Below are positions 1 to 8,709 of a DNA stretch of 21,733 bases, in pieces. Every line of letters starts with the position of its first letter. Position 1 is the stretch's first letter. The notes beneath the pieces are model-generated. The model made no database searches and was not told where the DNA came from. It saw only the letters and a program-made list of their open reading frames with translations. Both the position numbers and the translations under genes were made by a program. Origin of the DNA: Candidatus Troglogloeales bacterium (GTDB taxonomy: Bacteria > Nitrospirota > Nitrospiria > SBBL01 > SBBT01); NCBI GenBank assembly GCA_005239595.1, contig SBBT01000199.1, forward strand, positions 1 through 21,733. The letters run 5' to 3'.

Positions 1-47
1 CCCCACAAAACCGAAGGCTTCGCCTCCTGCGGCGTATCGGCCCTATC

Positions 48-61
48 ACCCCTATAGGGGT
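48..61. repeat. 14-bp perfect palindrome upstream of the first promoter
   Basis: The sequence acccctataggggt equals its own reverse complement. It ends 38 bp upstream of the -35 element at 100. The preceding bases (11-25) also carry short GC-rich inverted repeats, such as cgaag-g-cttcg at 12-22. It could be an operator or the remains of a terminator from an upstream gene; neither is shown. Nothing else is recognisable in 1-99. Confidence 0.35.
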
Positions 62-99
62 CCCTAAAAGTCTCACATGGACAAAACGAGTACAATCTC

Positions 100-127
100 T
101 TGCTTTTTATACGGTTTGTAATATAAT
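100..127 (+). promoter_or_regulatory. Candidate sigma70 promoter for the RDD-mre operon
   Basis: A -35 like TTGCTT lies at 100-105 and a perfect TATAAT -10 at 122-127, with a 16-bp spacer. The first plausible start codon is 37 bp further on. This is the only good promoter seen ahead of the elongasome genes, so it probably drives the RDD gene and mreB onward. It is read by eye only; no start site has been mapped. Confidence 0.55.
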
Positions 128-163
128 TGCGCCGCTTGATGACGGCGGTAGGGGTTCCCATAT

Positions 164-619
164 TTGGTGAAACAGGAAAAATGGACCGACATTTTCTCGG
201 TCTATCCGAAAGCAAATGTGCTGCATCGGTGTATTGCAAAGTTTTTAGACCTTTTGATCGTGGCGGCGATTTATCAGATACCGCTTCAAATCAGTTTTAT
301 CGCAGGGTTGTTCTACCTTTTGATTTCAGACGGTTTTTCGGAAGGGCGGAGCGTTGGAAAACAGTTAATCGGTCTTCAAACGGCTATCCCTGAAACCCGC
401 AAGAGAGGATCCTTTAAGGAGTCGATTATTCGCAATTTCCCTTTGGCGATAGCCTATTTACTTTTTCCCCTTCCCTATGTCGGGGGATTATTAATGTTCG
501 TGATCATCGGTCTTGAGTTTCTTTTAATCGTTGGGAACCGGAAAGGGATGCGCGTCGGGGACGAACTGGCGAGGACGCAGGTGTTGGATCGTGTGGTTTT
601 TGAATCTTTAGAAAAATAG
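164..619 (+). CDS. RDD family membrane protein
   Basis: This is a small integral membrane protein of 151 aa. The RDD family is defined by a conserved Arg and two Asp. Here R22 and D29 sit at the start of the first membrane segment, and D133 is in the C-terminal GMRVGDELARTQV stretch, which closely resembles the family's closing motif. The GRSVGKQLIGL segment (61-71) also fits. Hydrophobic stretches lie at about 26-54, 91-107 and 108-124. The chosen start is TTG at 164, because a GGTAGGGG Shine-Dalgarno lies at 147-154; GTG at 167 is the alternative. It ends 10 bp before mreB and is probably cotranscribed with it. The family has mixed proposed roles, including transport, so no substrate can be given. 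A link to the cell wall is suggested only by position. Confidence 0.8.
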   Translation: MVKQEKWTDIFSVYPKANVLHRCIAKFLDLLIVAAIYQIPLQISFIAGLFYLLISDGFSEGRSVGKQLIGLQTAIPETRKRGSFKESIIRNFPLAIAYLLFPLPYVGGLLMFVIIGLEFLLIVGNRKGMRVGDELARTQVLDRVVFESLEK

Positions 620-629
620 GCGAGGCGGC

Positions 630-1664
630 ATGGGACTGATAAACAGCATCTTGGGTTGGTTTTCAAACGATTTGGCGATTGATTTGGGGACGGCCAATAC
701 ACTCGTTTATTTGCGTGGCAAGGGTATCGTTATTAATGAACCTTCCGTGGTGGCCATTGAGAGAAAATCGGGAAAGGTGGTTGCCATTGGGTCGGATGCC
801 AAGCGGATGTTGGGAAGAACCCCCGGCAACATTATTGCCCTTCGCCCGATGAAAGACGGGGTGATCGCCGATTTTGAAATTGCGGAGCAGATGTTGAGCA
901 ACTTCATTAGAAAGGCCCACAACCGGAACACGTTTGTCCGTCCCAGGGTGATTGTCTGCGTTCCTTCAGAGATTACGCAGGTGGAACAGCGCGCGGTTCG
1001 GGATTCGGCGGAATTGGCGGGCGCGAGGGAAGTGTATCTCATTGAGGAGCCGATCGCGGCCGCCATTGGTGCGGGGCTTCCGATTTCGGAGCCTTCCGGG
1101 AATATGGTGGTCGATATCGGAGGTGGAACGACGGATGTTGCCGTGATCTCATTGGCAGGCATCGTCTATTCTGAATCGGTCAAGGTTGCTGGCGATAAAA
1201 TGGATGATGCGATCGTCAGTTACATTAAGCGAAAGTACAACCTGTTGATTGGCGATCACATGGCGGAACTAATTAAATTAGGGGTCGGTTCTGCCTATCC
1301 GTTGGACGAGAAAAAGACGTTTATGTTGAAAGGGAGGGACCTGATTTCCGGTATCCCGAAAACGCTGATCATTGATGATGGCGAGATCCGTGAGGCGCTG
1401 GCGGAGACGGTTTCTGCGATTGTGAACGCCATTAAAGTTGCCCTGGAGAATACCCCTCCGGAGCTTGCCGGCGATATTATTGACAAGGGCATCGTTTTGA
1501 CAGGGGGCGGCTCTCTTCTCCGCGGCATGGATGTGCGAATTCGGGAAGAGACGAATCTTCCAATTATAACGGTTGATGATCCTTTAACGACGGTAGTGCT
1601 GGGAACCGGAAAAGCGCTGGAGCAGCTCGATCTTCTCCGGAAGATCTCTATGGCTTCCAGGTGA
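630..1664 (+). CDS. mreB: Rod shape-determining protein MreB (bacterial actin)
   Basis: MreB is an actin-like ATPase that forms short filaments under the inner membrane and directs the elongation machinery. The 344-aa length is standard. The nucleotide-binding motifs are present: phosphate-1 around D18 (DLGTANT), phosphate-2 at D162-D169 (DIGGGTTD), and the adenosine motif TGGGSLLRG from T291. The N-terminal MGLINSILGWFSNDL could form the amphipathic membrane-binding helix known in Gram-negative MreB. Start is ATG at 630, with GAGG a few bases upstream. It is the first gene of mreB-mreC-mreD-mrdA-rodA. A 126-bp spacer separates it from mreC, longer than the other spacers in the cluster; I see no terminator or clear promoter in it. 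Confidence 0.98.
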   Translation: MGLINSILGWFSNDLAIDLGTANTLVYLRGKGIVINEPSVVAIERKSGKVVAIGSDAKRMLGRTPGNIIALRPMKDGVIADFEIAEQMLSNFIRKAHNRNTFVRPRVIVCVPSEITQVEQRAVRDSAELAGAREVYLIEEPIAAAIGAGLPISEPSGNMVVDIGGGTTDVAVISLAGIVYSESVKVAGDKMDDAIVSYIKRKYNLLIGDHMAELIKLGVGSAYPLDEKKTFMLKGRDLISGIPKTLIIDDGEIREALAETVSAIVNAIKVALENTPPELAGDIIDKGIVLTGGGSLLRGMDVRIREETNLPIITVDDPLTTVVLGTGKALEQLDLLRKISMASR

Positions 1665-1790
1665 GGTGGTTGGGTCAACTCCCGGTTCTTGGAAAGTCGG
1701 GTGGCTTCTCCATGATGAGGCCGCGCGACGAAGATGTAGGTCGTGGGGGAGCTGATCCAGACATGCGATGCGGATTTCTAAAAAGGGTAG

Positions 1791-2657
1791 ATGCCCCGCC
1801 GACCCAACTATAAAAACCGGTTTTTGTTTTTCCTCGTAATGTTAGGCGCAATCTCCCTCCTTGTTTTCCCTGAATTTCAAAGTCGAATTATCCGTTTGGT
1901 CGATATCCCCGTCGGCGGGGCAATCTTTTATGTGCAGCAAGGTGCCGCTTCGGTTGTAAAATGGGTCGACACGAGATGGTCCAGCTATGTAAGCTTGTCT
2001 CATGTCCATGAGGAGAATGAGCGTCTTCGCCGCACCATTTCCGTGCTGCGGGGCGAGAATAATCGCCTGCGGGAAAAGGACGCAGCCGTACAACGGCTTT
2101 ATGCGTTCATGGATTACAAGAAAGACGTTCCACTGAATCTGGTCACGGCGGAAGTGATTGGCCGGGATCCGACCCAATGGTTTCACACGGTTATGATTAA
2201 CCGGGGAGAGGCCGAGGGCATCAGGGTGGATATGGGTGTCATCACCCCTTCAGGAGTGGTGGGAAGAATTATAAGAGTGGGTCCACACTATGCGCTGGTT
2301 CTCTTAATGACGGATCGAAACAGCGGGATTGCGGCGATTGTGCAGCGCACCAGAGATGAAGGGATCGTTCAGGGAATGGGTGAGGAATTAATCGGGTTAA
2401 AATATTTCGCGCGTTTTGCAAAAATAGAGAAGGGTGACGCAGTGGTCACGTCCGGACTGGAGGGGAGCTTTGTCAAGGGGCTTAAAATAGGGGAGATTGA
2501 ACAGGTGGAAAAAAGGGAGCATGAAATGTTCCTGCAGGTCAGGGTGAGGCCCGAAGTCGATTTTTCGAAATTAGAAGAGGTGTTTGTCCTTACCTCAACC
2601 GACGTCCCAGCCAACGCTGTTCTTGATGCAAGCGTGGGAGGACAAGAAAGAAGATAA
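1791..2657 (+). CDS. mreC: Rod shape-determining protein MreC
   Basis: MreC is a bitopic inner-membrane protein whose periplasmic part activates PBP2 and links it to MreB. The 288 residues show the usual order: a short basic N-terminus, one membrane helix at about 11-29, a coiled coil at about 72-105 (HEENERLRR followed by further heptads), and the two-lobed beta domain from about 115 to 270, with the typical MINRG and TPSGVVGRI stretches. ATG at 1791 is preceded directly by an in-frame TAG (1788-1790), so no longer form is possible. GGG at 1785-1787 is a closely spaced Shine-Dalgarno. It lies 24 bp ahead of mreD. A family assignment other than MreC is unlikely. Confidence 0.96.
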   Translation: MPRRPNYKNRFLFFLVMLGAISLLVFPEFQSRIIRLVDIPVGGAIFYVQQGAASVVKWVDTRWSSYVSLSHVHEENERLRRTISVLRGENNRLREKDAAVQRLYAFMDYKKDVPLNLVTAEVIGRDPTQWFHTVMINRGEAEGIRVDMGVITPSGVVGRIIRVGPHYALVLLMTDRNSGIAAIVQRTRDEGIVQGMGEELIGLKYFARFAKIEKGDAVVTSGLEGSFVKGLKIGEIEQVEKREHEMFLQVRVRPEVDFSKLEEVFVLTSTDVPANAVLDASVGGQERR

Positions 2658-2681
2658 CCTCTTCTTTTTAGAGATGACGTT

Positions 2682-3188
2682 ATGAAGCGGTTTTTCCCGA
2701 TTTTTATCGTCCTCTTTCTTATTCCCATTGAGACGCTCATTTTAGAAAGACTTCGGATTTATGGGATTAAACCGGATTTATCGCTGGTATGGGTGTATCT
2801 GTTCGGCTGGGTACGCGGCGAAGTCCAAGGCATGGTTTGGGGTATGGCGTTGGGGGGGCTTCTTGACGTTTTTTCGGCCGGAGTCCTGGGGGTTAATTTT
2901 TTCCTAAAGACAGCCATAGGACTCCTCTCCGGTATTTTAGGAAAAATCTTTTTTAATCTCGTCTCCTGGGGGCTCGCCCTCACCCTTTTCCCTGTGTCGC
3001 TCGCACATGACTTCTTTGGGGGACTCTTTCTCCATAGCCAGGCGTGGGTGAATACGTCCATCGCCCGTGAAATGATGATCAGGGGAGGATATAATAGCGC
3101 ATTGGCGCTCTTGTTCCTGTTGTTAAGCGGGTTTCATAAGACCAGAAAACGGGTGGAATACGAAGGTGTCGGATTTTCCCCAAAATGA
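2682..3188 (+). CDS. mreD: Rod shape-determining protein MreD
   Basis: MreD is the small multi-pass membrane partner of MreC. At 168 aa it has the expected length, with hydrophobic segments at about 4-20, 33-60, 66-106 and 135-150. The conserved central region runs PDLSLVWVYL, then a glycine-rich helix ending GGLLDVFSAG. ATG at 2682 has only a weak upstream GAGATGA. The last 23 bp overlap the start of mrdA, which implies translational coupling. Sequence conservation of MreD is low in general, so the call leans on topology and on its place between mreC and the PBP2 gene. Confidence 0.92.
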   Translation: MKRFFPIFIVLFLIPIETLILERLRIYGIKPDLSLVWVYLFGWVRGEVQGMVWGMALGGLLDVFSAGVLGVNFFLKTAIGLLSGILGKIFFNLVSWGLALTLFPVSLAHDFFGGLFLHSQAWVNTSIAREMMIRGGYNSALALLFLLLSGFHKTRKRVEYEGVGFSPK

Positions 3189-5034
3189 GAATCGAGAGTT
3201 TCAGCGCAGGATTTATGGCCTGCTCGCGATTATTACCATCACGCTGTTTGCGCTTCTGACCCGTGCCTGGTACCTTCAAGTGGTCGATGGCGCGTACTAT
3301 CGTGAGCTGTCTGACAACAACCGCGTCCGTATTGTGCCGACGCCTTCCCCGCGCGGCCTGATTTATGACCGTCATGGCACCCTTCTTATCAGCAATGATC
3401 CCAGCTTTAGCCTTTATGTGGTGATCAGCGATATGCCAAACCCCGACCGTGTGCTTCGCCGTCTTGCCGATCTCATTGAGATGGACCGTGAAGAAATGAA
3501 CCGCCGGGTGAGGCTAAAGAAAAAGAAGGAGGATCCTTATCTGCCAATCAAGGTGAAGGCCGATCTTTCGATGAGAGAGGTTGCCCGAGTAGAAGGACAT
3601 CGCCTGGATCTTCCCGGGGTCACGATCGAGCCGGAATTTAAACGCAATGCCATTTATGGTCCTCTGGCGGTGCACATGCTCGGCTATGTCGGAGAGGTTT
3701 CGAAAGACCAGATCGGGGAGGGATTTTATCATCCTGTCCAACAGGGCGATATTGTCGGCCAGTATGGAATTGAACGGAGCTATGATCGGTTTATCCGGGG
3801 GACTCCGGGACAGAAGGGAATTGAGGTGGATGCCCTCGGTCATGAAATACGGACGCTCAAAGTGATTGAGCCGCTTCGGGGGAAGGATATTTTTTTAACC
3901 TTGGATTTAAATCTTCAAAAGGCCGCGGAAGAGGCCTTAGGTGAAAAATCGGGTGCGATTGTTGTCATGGACCCCCGCAACGGAGATCTCCTGGCGATGG
4001 TTAGTCGTCCTGCCTTTGATCCAAATATCTTGTCAAAAGGGATGACATCGGAGGAATGGGAGGCCCTTCTGGCAGATAAAAGGCGTCCGTTGATGAACAG
4101 GGCCATTCAAGGGCAATATCCTCCTGGATCAACGTTTAAAATTGTGTTAAGCGCCGCGCTGCTGGAGACCAAAACCGCGTCGCCTTCCTCTCATGTCGAG
4201 TGCCGAGGGGGACTACCCTTTGGGGATCGCGTTTTTCGGGATTGGAAAAAAGGAGGACACGGTCTGGTTGCCTTGCATCGCGCCATTGTGGAGTCGTGTG
4301 ACGTCTATTTTTATGAAATGGGAAATCGGTTGGGTGTTGATGCCATATCCAGGTTTTCGCATCTGTTGGGTTTGGGGCGGCCGACCGGGGTAAATCTCGC
4401 CTCTGAAAGGGGGGGATTGATCCCCAGCACGGAATGGAAACGACGGACGCGCAACGAACCCTGGTTCCCGGGTGAGACCTTGTCGGTTTCTATTGGACAG
4501 GGCTATGTCTCTGTGACGCCTCTTCAGTTGGCGACGATGATCAATGCGGTGGCAAATAAAGGGGTATGGTATCCGCCCAATCTCCTTAAGAGAATCCGGG
4601 ATGAGAGGAGCGGAACGGTGGAAGATATCACGAAAAAAGAGGGGAGACGGCTTCCCATCTCTGTCGAGACCCTGCAGTTTATTCAAAACGCCTTGGCAGG
4701 AGTGGTCTCGGAGCCAAGTGGCACGGCCCACCGATCGCGTTCAGCGGTTATTCCGATCGCTGGCAAGACCGGGACGGCCCAGGTGGTCGCGTTGCCAAGG
4801 GAGGGTAAAGGGAGAACCCTATCTCCCGATCTGAAGGATCATGCATGGTTTGTTGCATATGCGCCCGTGGGAGATCCGCAGCTTTCCGTGGTGGTTTTAG
4901 TGGAACATGGAGGACACGGCGGTGCGGCTGCGGCTCCCCTGGCAAACGCGATTATAGAGTCTTATTTTAGGGTTGACCCTGTCCATATGACCGGGCCGGC
5001 TTTGTCTTCCTCTTTCTCAGAGGGAAGCGGATAG
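3166..5034 (+). CDS. mrdA: Penicillin-binding protein 2, elongation transpeptidase
   Basis: This class B PBP crosslinks new peptidoglycan during side-wall growth in partnership with RodA. The 622-aa protein has an N-terminal membrane anchor at about 17-37, the PBP dimer/pedestal domain (about 50-230, including the family's RGLIYDRHG), and a C-terminal transpeptidase domain. All three active-site motifs are visible: S322-T-F-K325 with the nucleophilic serine, S377-C-D379 and K534-T-G536. The SCD form of the second motif is usual for this group. The start is GTG at 3166, inside the end of mreD, with GGGTGGA at 3151-3157. It is 8 bp from rodA, so the two catalytic partners are encoded together. 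The flexible tail after about residue 600 is serine-rich. Confidence 0.97.
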   Translation: MSDFPQNENREFQRRIYGLLAIITITLFALLTRAWYLQVVDGAYYRELSDNNRVRIVPTPSPRGLIYDRHGTLLISNDPSFSLYVVISDMPNPDRVLRRLADLIEMDREEMNRRVRLKKKKEDPYLPIKVKADLSMREVARVEGHRLDLPGVTIEPEFKRNAIYGPLAVHMLGYVGEVSKDQIGEGFYHPVQQGDIVGQYGIERSYDRFIRGTPGQKGIEVDALGHEIRTLKVIEPLRGKDIFLTLDLNLQKAAEEALGEKSGAIVVMDPRNGDLLAMVSRPAFDPNILSKGMTSEEWEALLADKRRPLMNRAIQGQYPPGSTFKIVLSAALLETKTASPSSHVECRGGLPFGDRVFRDWKKGGHGLVALHRAIVESCDVYFYEMGNRLGVDAISRFSHLLGLGRPTGVNLASERGGLIPSTEWKRRTRNEPWFPGETLSVSIGQGYVSVTPLQLATMINAVANKGVWYPPNLLKRIRDERSGTVEDITKKEGRRLPISVETLQFIQNALAGVVSEPSGTAHRSRSAVIPIAGKTGTAQVVALPREGKGRTLSPDLKDHAWFVAYAPVGDPQLSVVVLVEHGGHGGAAAAPLANAIIESYFRVDPVHMTGPALSSSFSEGSG

Positions 5035-5042
5035 GAACGGGC

Positions 5043-6164
5043 ATGATCGAGAAAAAGAAGATGACCGCTTATGATTTTCTTGTCTTTATTGTGCTACTTC
5101 TTGTCCTGGGAATAGGCCTACTTTCTATTTACAGCGCGACCCAATTGCATTTGCTCCCCCGTGGAAGGACGCCTCTTTATTTGAAACAACTGTACTGGAT
5201 TTTTTTAGGTTCGATCGCACTGGTTGTGTTCGCCTCGATTGATTACCACGACATTGCCAGATGGGCCTATCCCCTGTATGGAATAACCGTCTTTTTCCTC
5301 GTCATGGTGCTGATTGGGGGACAGGTGATTCAGGGGGCAAAAAGGTGGATCTCTCTTGGATTATTTTCGTTCCAGCCGTCAGAATTGACAAAGATTGCGC
5401 TTCTCTTAGTCTCGGCAAAATACCTTTCAGATTTTCATCCAAAAGGAAATCTTAACTTAAAACAGTTGTTTATCCCAGGCATCCTGATGTTGATACCGTT
5501 GCTGTTGATCTTAAAACAGCCTGATCTTGGAACGGCGCTGGCCATTTCCTCCCTTTTCTTTAGCATGATTTTCGTTTTAGGCCTCAAGTCAAAGCTTCTC
5601 ATTTACGCTTCATTGTTGTTGGCCATGTTGTTTCCATTTATGTGGCAATTTTTTTGGAACCACCTGAAAGGGTACCAAAGGGAGCGGGTTCTAACCTTTT
5701 TTGATCCGACAGGCGATCCAATGGGCCGGGGATACCATATCATTCAGTCTAAAATTGCGGTCGGTTCTGGAGGGTTTTTCGGAAAGGGATTTTTGGGAGG
5801 GACGCAGAGTCAGTTAAAATTTCTTCCGGAAGGCCATACCGATTTTATCTTTTCGGTCTATTCAGAGGAATGGGGTTTTGTCGGTATTTTGTTCCTGTTC
5901 CTTCTTTTCTTCTTTCTGGTGCTATGGGGGGTTGACGTTGCCGTGAAGGCGAAAGATGTCCTGGGGACCTTGATTGCGTCCGGGGTGGTGGGCCTGATTT
6001 CTTTTTATTTCTTGTTAAACGTGGCGATGACGCTGGGAATGATGCCTGTGGTCGGCGTGCCGCTTCCCCTGATCAGTTATGGCGGAACCTCGATTGTGGT
6101 CACCATGGCCCTCCTGGGCCTTCTGGTGAATGTGAAATTGCGACGGTTTATGCTCTTTTACTGA
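5043..6164 (+). CDS. rodA: Peptidoglycan glycosyltransferase RodA (SEDS family)
   Basis: RodA polymerises lipid II into glycan strands and is the SEDS partner of PBP2. The 373-aa protein is almost entirely membrane helices (about nine or ten). The SEDS signature PLPLISYGGTS is near residue 340, and SIYSAT near the N-terminus and KQPDLGTAL in the middle are also diagnostic. The PDLGTA aspartate matches the residue thought essential in this family. RodA is chosen over FtsW because it follows mreBCD-mrdA. ATG at 5043 has a good AGGAACGG ribosome site. It is the last gene of the elongation cluster; a 107-bp spacer follows, with no obvious terminator. Confidence 0.96.
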   Translation: MIEKKKMTAYDFLVFIVLLLVLGIGLLSIYSATQLHLLPRGRTPLYLKQLYWIFLGSIALVVFASIDYHDIARWAYPLYGITVFFLVMVLIGGQVIQGAKRWISLGLFSFQPSELTKIALLLVSAKYLSDFHPKGNLNLKQLFIPGILMLIPLLLILKQPDLGTALAISSLFFSMIFVLGLKSKLLIYASLLLAMLFPFMWQFFWNHLKGYQRERVLTFFDPTGDPMGRGYHIIQSKIAVGSGGFFGKGFLGGTQSQLKFLPEGHTDFIFSVYSEEWGFVGILFLFLLFFFLVLWGVDVAVKAKDVLGTLIASGVVGLISFYFLLNVAMTLGMMPVVGVPLPLISYGGTSIVVTMALLGLLVNVKLRRFMLFY

Positions 6165-6241
6165 CAGGCTGTTCGATGTTTATGGTAAGGTATCTCAAAA
6201 AGGACCTATTTTAACGGAATGTGCGCTTGGTGCTGAACGGT

Positions 6242-6258
6242 TAAGCGCGACGCGCTTA
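6242..6258 (+). promoter_or_regulatory. Hairpin in the RNase E/G gene leader
   Basis: A perfect inverted repeat, taagcgcg-a-cgcgctta, can fold into a 7-bp stem with a GAC loop. It sits directly ahead of the GAGGGG ribosome-binding site (6263-6268) and the ATG at 6272. RNase E of E. coli is known to regulate itself through structures in its own 5' leader, so this could be a control element. There is no T-run, so a terminator is unlikely. Confidence 0.35.
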
Positions 6259-6271
6259 CTTTGAGGGGTGT

Positions 6272-7804
6272 ATGCCGACTGAAATTATTATTAACGCGAC
6301 CCGAGAAGAGACACGGGTTGCGGTGCTGGAGAATAAGATTGTTGTCGAACTTTATTTTGATCGGAAGAAGGATCGCGGCATTGTGGGCAATATCTATAAG
6401 GGGAAAGTGGTTAAGGTCCTTCCTGGAATGCAGGCTGCTTTTGTCGATATTGGAACGGAGAAGGCCGCCTTTCTCTATGTGGCCGATGTGATGACAGGGA
6501 TGGGAAACCACGTGACGGAGGAGGTCGATGAGGAGGGGCTCGACTTTGAGGATCCTGCGGAGTCGCCGGTTCCGGTGATGGCGCCGTCTAAAAAAGGACC
6601 GTCTCCCGCGATCGAAGAGCTTCTTAAGGAAGGGCAGGAAGTTGTCGTCCAGGTTACCAAGGAATCGATTGGTACAAAAGGGCCGAGGGTGACCACCTAT
6701 ATCTCTCTTCCCGGCCGTTACCTGGTGTATATGCCGATGGTGAACCATGTGGGTGTCTCGCGGCGCATCGGCCGGGATGATGAGCGGCACCGTCTGAAGG
6801 AGATGATTAAACGGCTGAGGGCGCCAAAGTCCGGTTACATTGTCAGAACGGTCAGCGACGGGACGACCGAAGAAGAGTTCAAGCAGGACATCGAGTTTCT
6901 AAACGGGGTTTGGGAGAATGCGTTAAAAAAAGCGGGAGGCCTCGTGGCCCCATCGCTTCTGCACGTTGATTTTGATCTTATTTTCAGGACGGTGCGGGAC
7001 CTCTTTACCAAGGATGTCAGCCGCCTGGTCATTGACTCCAGGCAGGAATATGCTCGTATCGTGGAGTTTGTCGGGACCTATCTGGCCGATCTTTTATCTC
7101 GCGTCGAGTTATGGAATAAGGATGAGCCGATTTTTGACGCGCTTGGCCTGGAGATGGAGATATCGAAGGCAAAAGGCCGGCGTGTCTGGTTGAAGTCGGG
7201 AGGATATATTATCATTGAACATACCGAGGCCTTGACGGTGATTGATGTCAACACCGGCCGCTATGTTGGAAAGCGGGATCTGGAAGAGACGATCTTAAAA
7301 AACAACCTTGAGGCGGTGAAGGAGATTGCCTATCAATTACGGCTGCGTAATATCGGCGGCATTATTATTATTGATTTTATTGATATGGAAAGAGAACGAA
7401 ACAGGGAAAAAGTCTTTAATGAGCTTCAGTCTGCGATTGCGAATGATCGGGCCAAGACGAATATACTTAAAATCTCCGAACTCGGCCTGGTTCAGATGTC
7501 ACGCGAACGGACCCGGGAAGATATTTTGAGGGTTTTGTGTGAACCCTGCTCTTATTGTGAAGGAAGGGGTTATACAAAATCCCCCACGACCATGGCCTAT
7601 GAAGTCTTTCGCGAAATTCGTCGGATTGGGACCTCCGCGCGGGACAAAAAAATCATTATTGGGGTCCATCCTGCGGTGGCCAACATTTTATACGACGAAG
7701 AGAGAAAGAATATCGATGAGCTGGAGCGCGAATATTGCCGAAAGGTTATTGTTAAAGCCGATTCCAATCTTCACATGGAGCAGTATGATATTGTCACGAT
7801 TTAA
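6272..7804 (+). CDS. rng: Ribonuclease E/G family endoribonuclease
   Basis: This endonuclease cuts single-stranded AU-rich RNA and takes part in rRNA maturation and mRNA decay. The 510 residues match the RNase G / RNase E catalytic core, without the long C-terminal degradosome scaffold of E. coli RNase E. An S1-type domain lies at about 35-145 and is interrupted by an acidic, proline-rich insert (about 82-112). The metal-binding aspartates are D325 (VIDVNTG) and D368 (IIDFIDM). C426 and C429 in CEPCSYCEGRG match the zinc-link. ATG at 6272 follows GAGGGG. The last 11 bp overlap the 3' end of the opposite-strand hydrolase gene. The symbol rng is chosen on length; rne would be the other choice. 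Confidence 0.94.
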   Translation: MPTEIIINATREETRVAVLENKIVVELYFDRKKDRGIVGNIYKGKVVKVLPGMQAAFVDIGTEKAAFLYVADVMTGMGNHVTEEVDEEGLDFEDPAESPVPVMAPSKKGPSPAIEELLKEGQEVVVQVTKESIGTKGPRVTTYISLPGRYLVYMPMVNHVGVSRRIGRDDERHRLKEMIKRLRAPKSGYIVRTVSDGTTEEEFKQDIEFLNGVWENALKKAGGLVAPSLLHVDFDLIFRTVRDLFTKDVSRLVIDSRQEYARIVEFVGTYLADLLSRVELWNKDEPIFDALGLEMEISKAKGRRVWLKSGGYIIIEHTEALTVIDVNTGRYVGKRDLEETILKNNLEAVKEIAYQLRLRNIGGIIIIDFIDMERERNREKVFNELQSAIANDRAKTNILKISELGLVQMSRERTREDILRVLCEPCSYCEGRGYTKSPTTMAYEVFREIRRIGTSARDKKIIIGVHPAVANILYDEERKNIDELEREYCRKVIVKADSNLHMEQYDIVTI

Positions 7805-8696
7805 TCAGGGATTGTCTGTTTCCCCGAAGATGCGCATTAAAAAAGTCTAATACACGCCGCTCATATTTTCCTTTTGAAAAGGAATACAAGTCGGTGTGCG
7901 CGGCATCTGGAATGATCCATATCTCCTTGGGAGCGGCGGCGGCGTGATAAAGCTGAAGGGAGTCGTTGCGCGTGGTATGGCGGTCCGCTTCCCCTGCGAT
8001 CAATAATTTAGGCGCCCTCATTTTGGATAGGCCGTTTATGGGGCGCAGGTTGCTGGCCTCAATCCCAAGACGGGGTTTTAGCTGCCAGAGGAAAAACGGC
8101 GTCAGTATCCTGCCCCATTCCCCCAGCCTGATGGCCAAGCGGTTGGCAATCGCCTGGCCGATCGTTGGATAGACCGACTCTAAGACCATTGCATCAACTT
8201 CCAAGGGAGGAGAGGCTAAAATCGCTGCCGCGCCTCCGAGGGAGACGCCGAGCACCCCTATGTTTTTACCAGAAGATGCCTTACGAAGAAATTCCACTGC
8301 GGAATAGGCGTCTTTGCCCTCCATCAATCCAAAGGTAATCTGTTCCCCCGCGCTTTCTCCGTGGGCTTGAAAATCAAAGAGTAAAACGGCGTAGCCGGCC
8401 TTAGAGAGAAAAGCCGCCCTTTCTAACATGCCGAGGCGGGAGGATCGAATGCCATGCATCAGTAGAATAGCACCTCCGCGTTCGTCTCCTGGCAGGTGCC
8501 AGCCCGCCAGCTCTGATCCCGATAGACTTAAAAACTGGACCGATTTCCCTGTGAGTCCTGCGGGCAGGTCCCCAATTTCCCTTGGGTGGGAGGCGATCAG
8601 CATCCCTCCCACCCGCCAGGCCGTAAAAGTGAGAATCAAGAGGGACCCTAGCGCGAAGAATGCAAGGTTCCGCCATGTTAATGGGGAAAATGGCAT
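7794..8696 (-). CDS. Membrane-anchored alpha/beta hydrolase
   Basis: This is a serine hydrolase of 300 aa. Residues 10-33 form a single hydrophobic segment, either a signal anchor or an uncleaved signal, so the catalytic domain probably faces the periplasm. The fold motifs are clear: an oxyanion HG at 81-82, the nucleophile elbow GVSLGG with S152, the acid D238 in GEADRHTT, and the histidine H267 in AAHTDLY. It resembles the BAAT/acyl-thioesterase-like or 'DUF1749/dipeptidyl-type' hydrolases annotated simply as alpha/beta fold. The substrate cannot be told from sequence. It starts 13 bp after gpsA and probably depends on the gpsA promoter. Its 3' end overlaps the RNase gene by 11 bp in convergent orientation. 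Confidence 0.85.
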   Translation of the reverse strand: MPFSPLTWRNLAFFALGSLLILTFTAWRVGGMLIASHPREIGDLPAGLTGKSVQFLSLSGSELAGWHLPGDERGGAILLMHGIRSSRLGMLERAAFLSKAGYAVLLFDFQAHGESAGEQITFGLMEGKDAYSAVEFLRKASSGKNIGVLGVSLGGAAAILASPPLEVDAMVLESVYPTIGQAIANRLAIRLGEWGRILTPFFLWQLKPRLGIEASNLRPINGLSKMRAPKLLIAGEADRHTTRNDSLQLYHAAAAPKEIWIIPDAAHTDLYSFSKGKYERRVLDFFNAHLRGNRQSLIKS

Positions 8697-8709
8697 ATGG
8701 ATGCGCCCG

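Noticed and set aside
1..57. Possible 3' end of an upstream plus-strand gene (frame 1, stop at 55-57)
   Set aside because: Only 18 codons, no family recognisable, and the region is dominated by short GC-rich inverted repeats.
127..393. 88-codon plus-strand frame over the RDD gene
   Set aside because: Out-of-frame shadow of the RDD gene, which has the better start and clear family motifs.
707..1162. 151-codon minus-strand frame opposite mreB
   Set aside because: Antisense shadow of a well-conserved gene; low-complexity composition.
1712..1813. 33-codon frame (MMRPRDEDVG...) in the mreB-mreC spacer
   Set aside because: No ribosome site, overlaps the mreC start out of frame, composition not protein-like.
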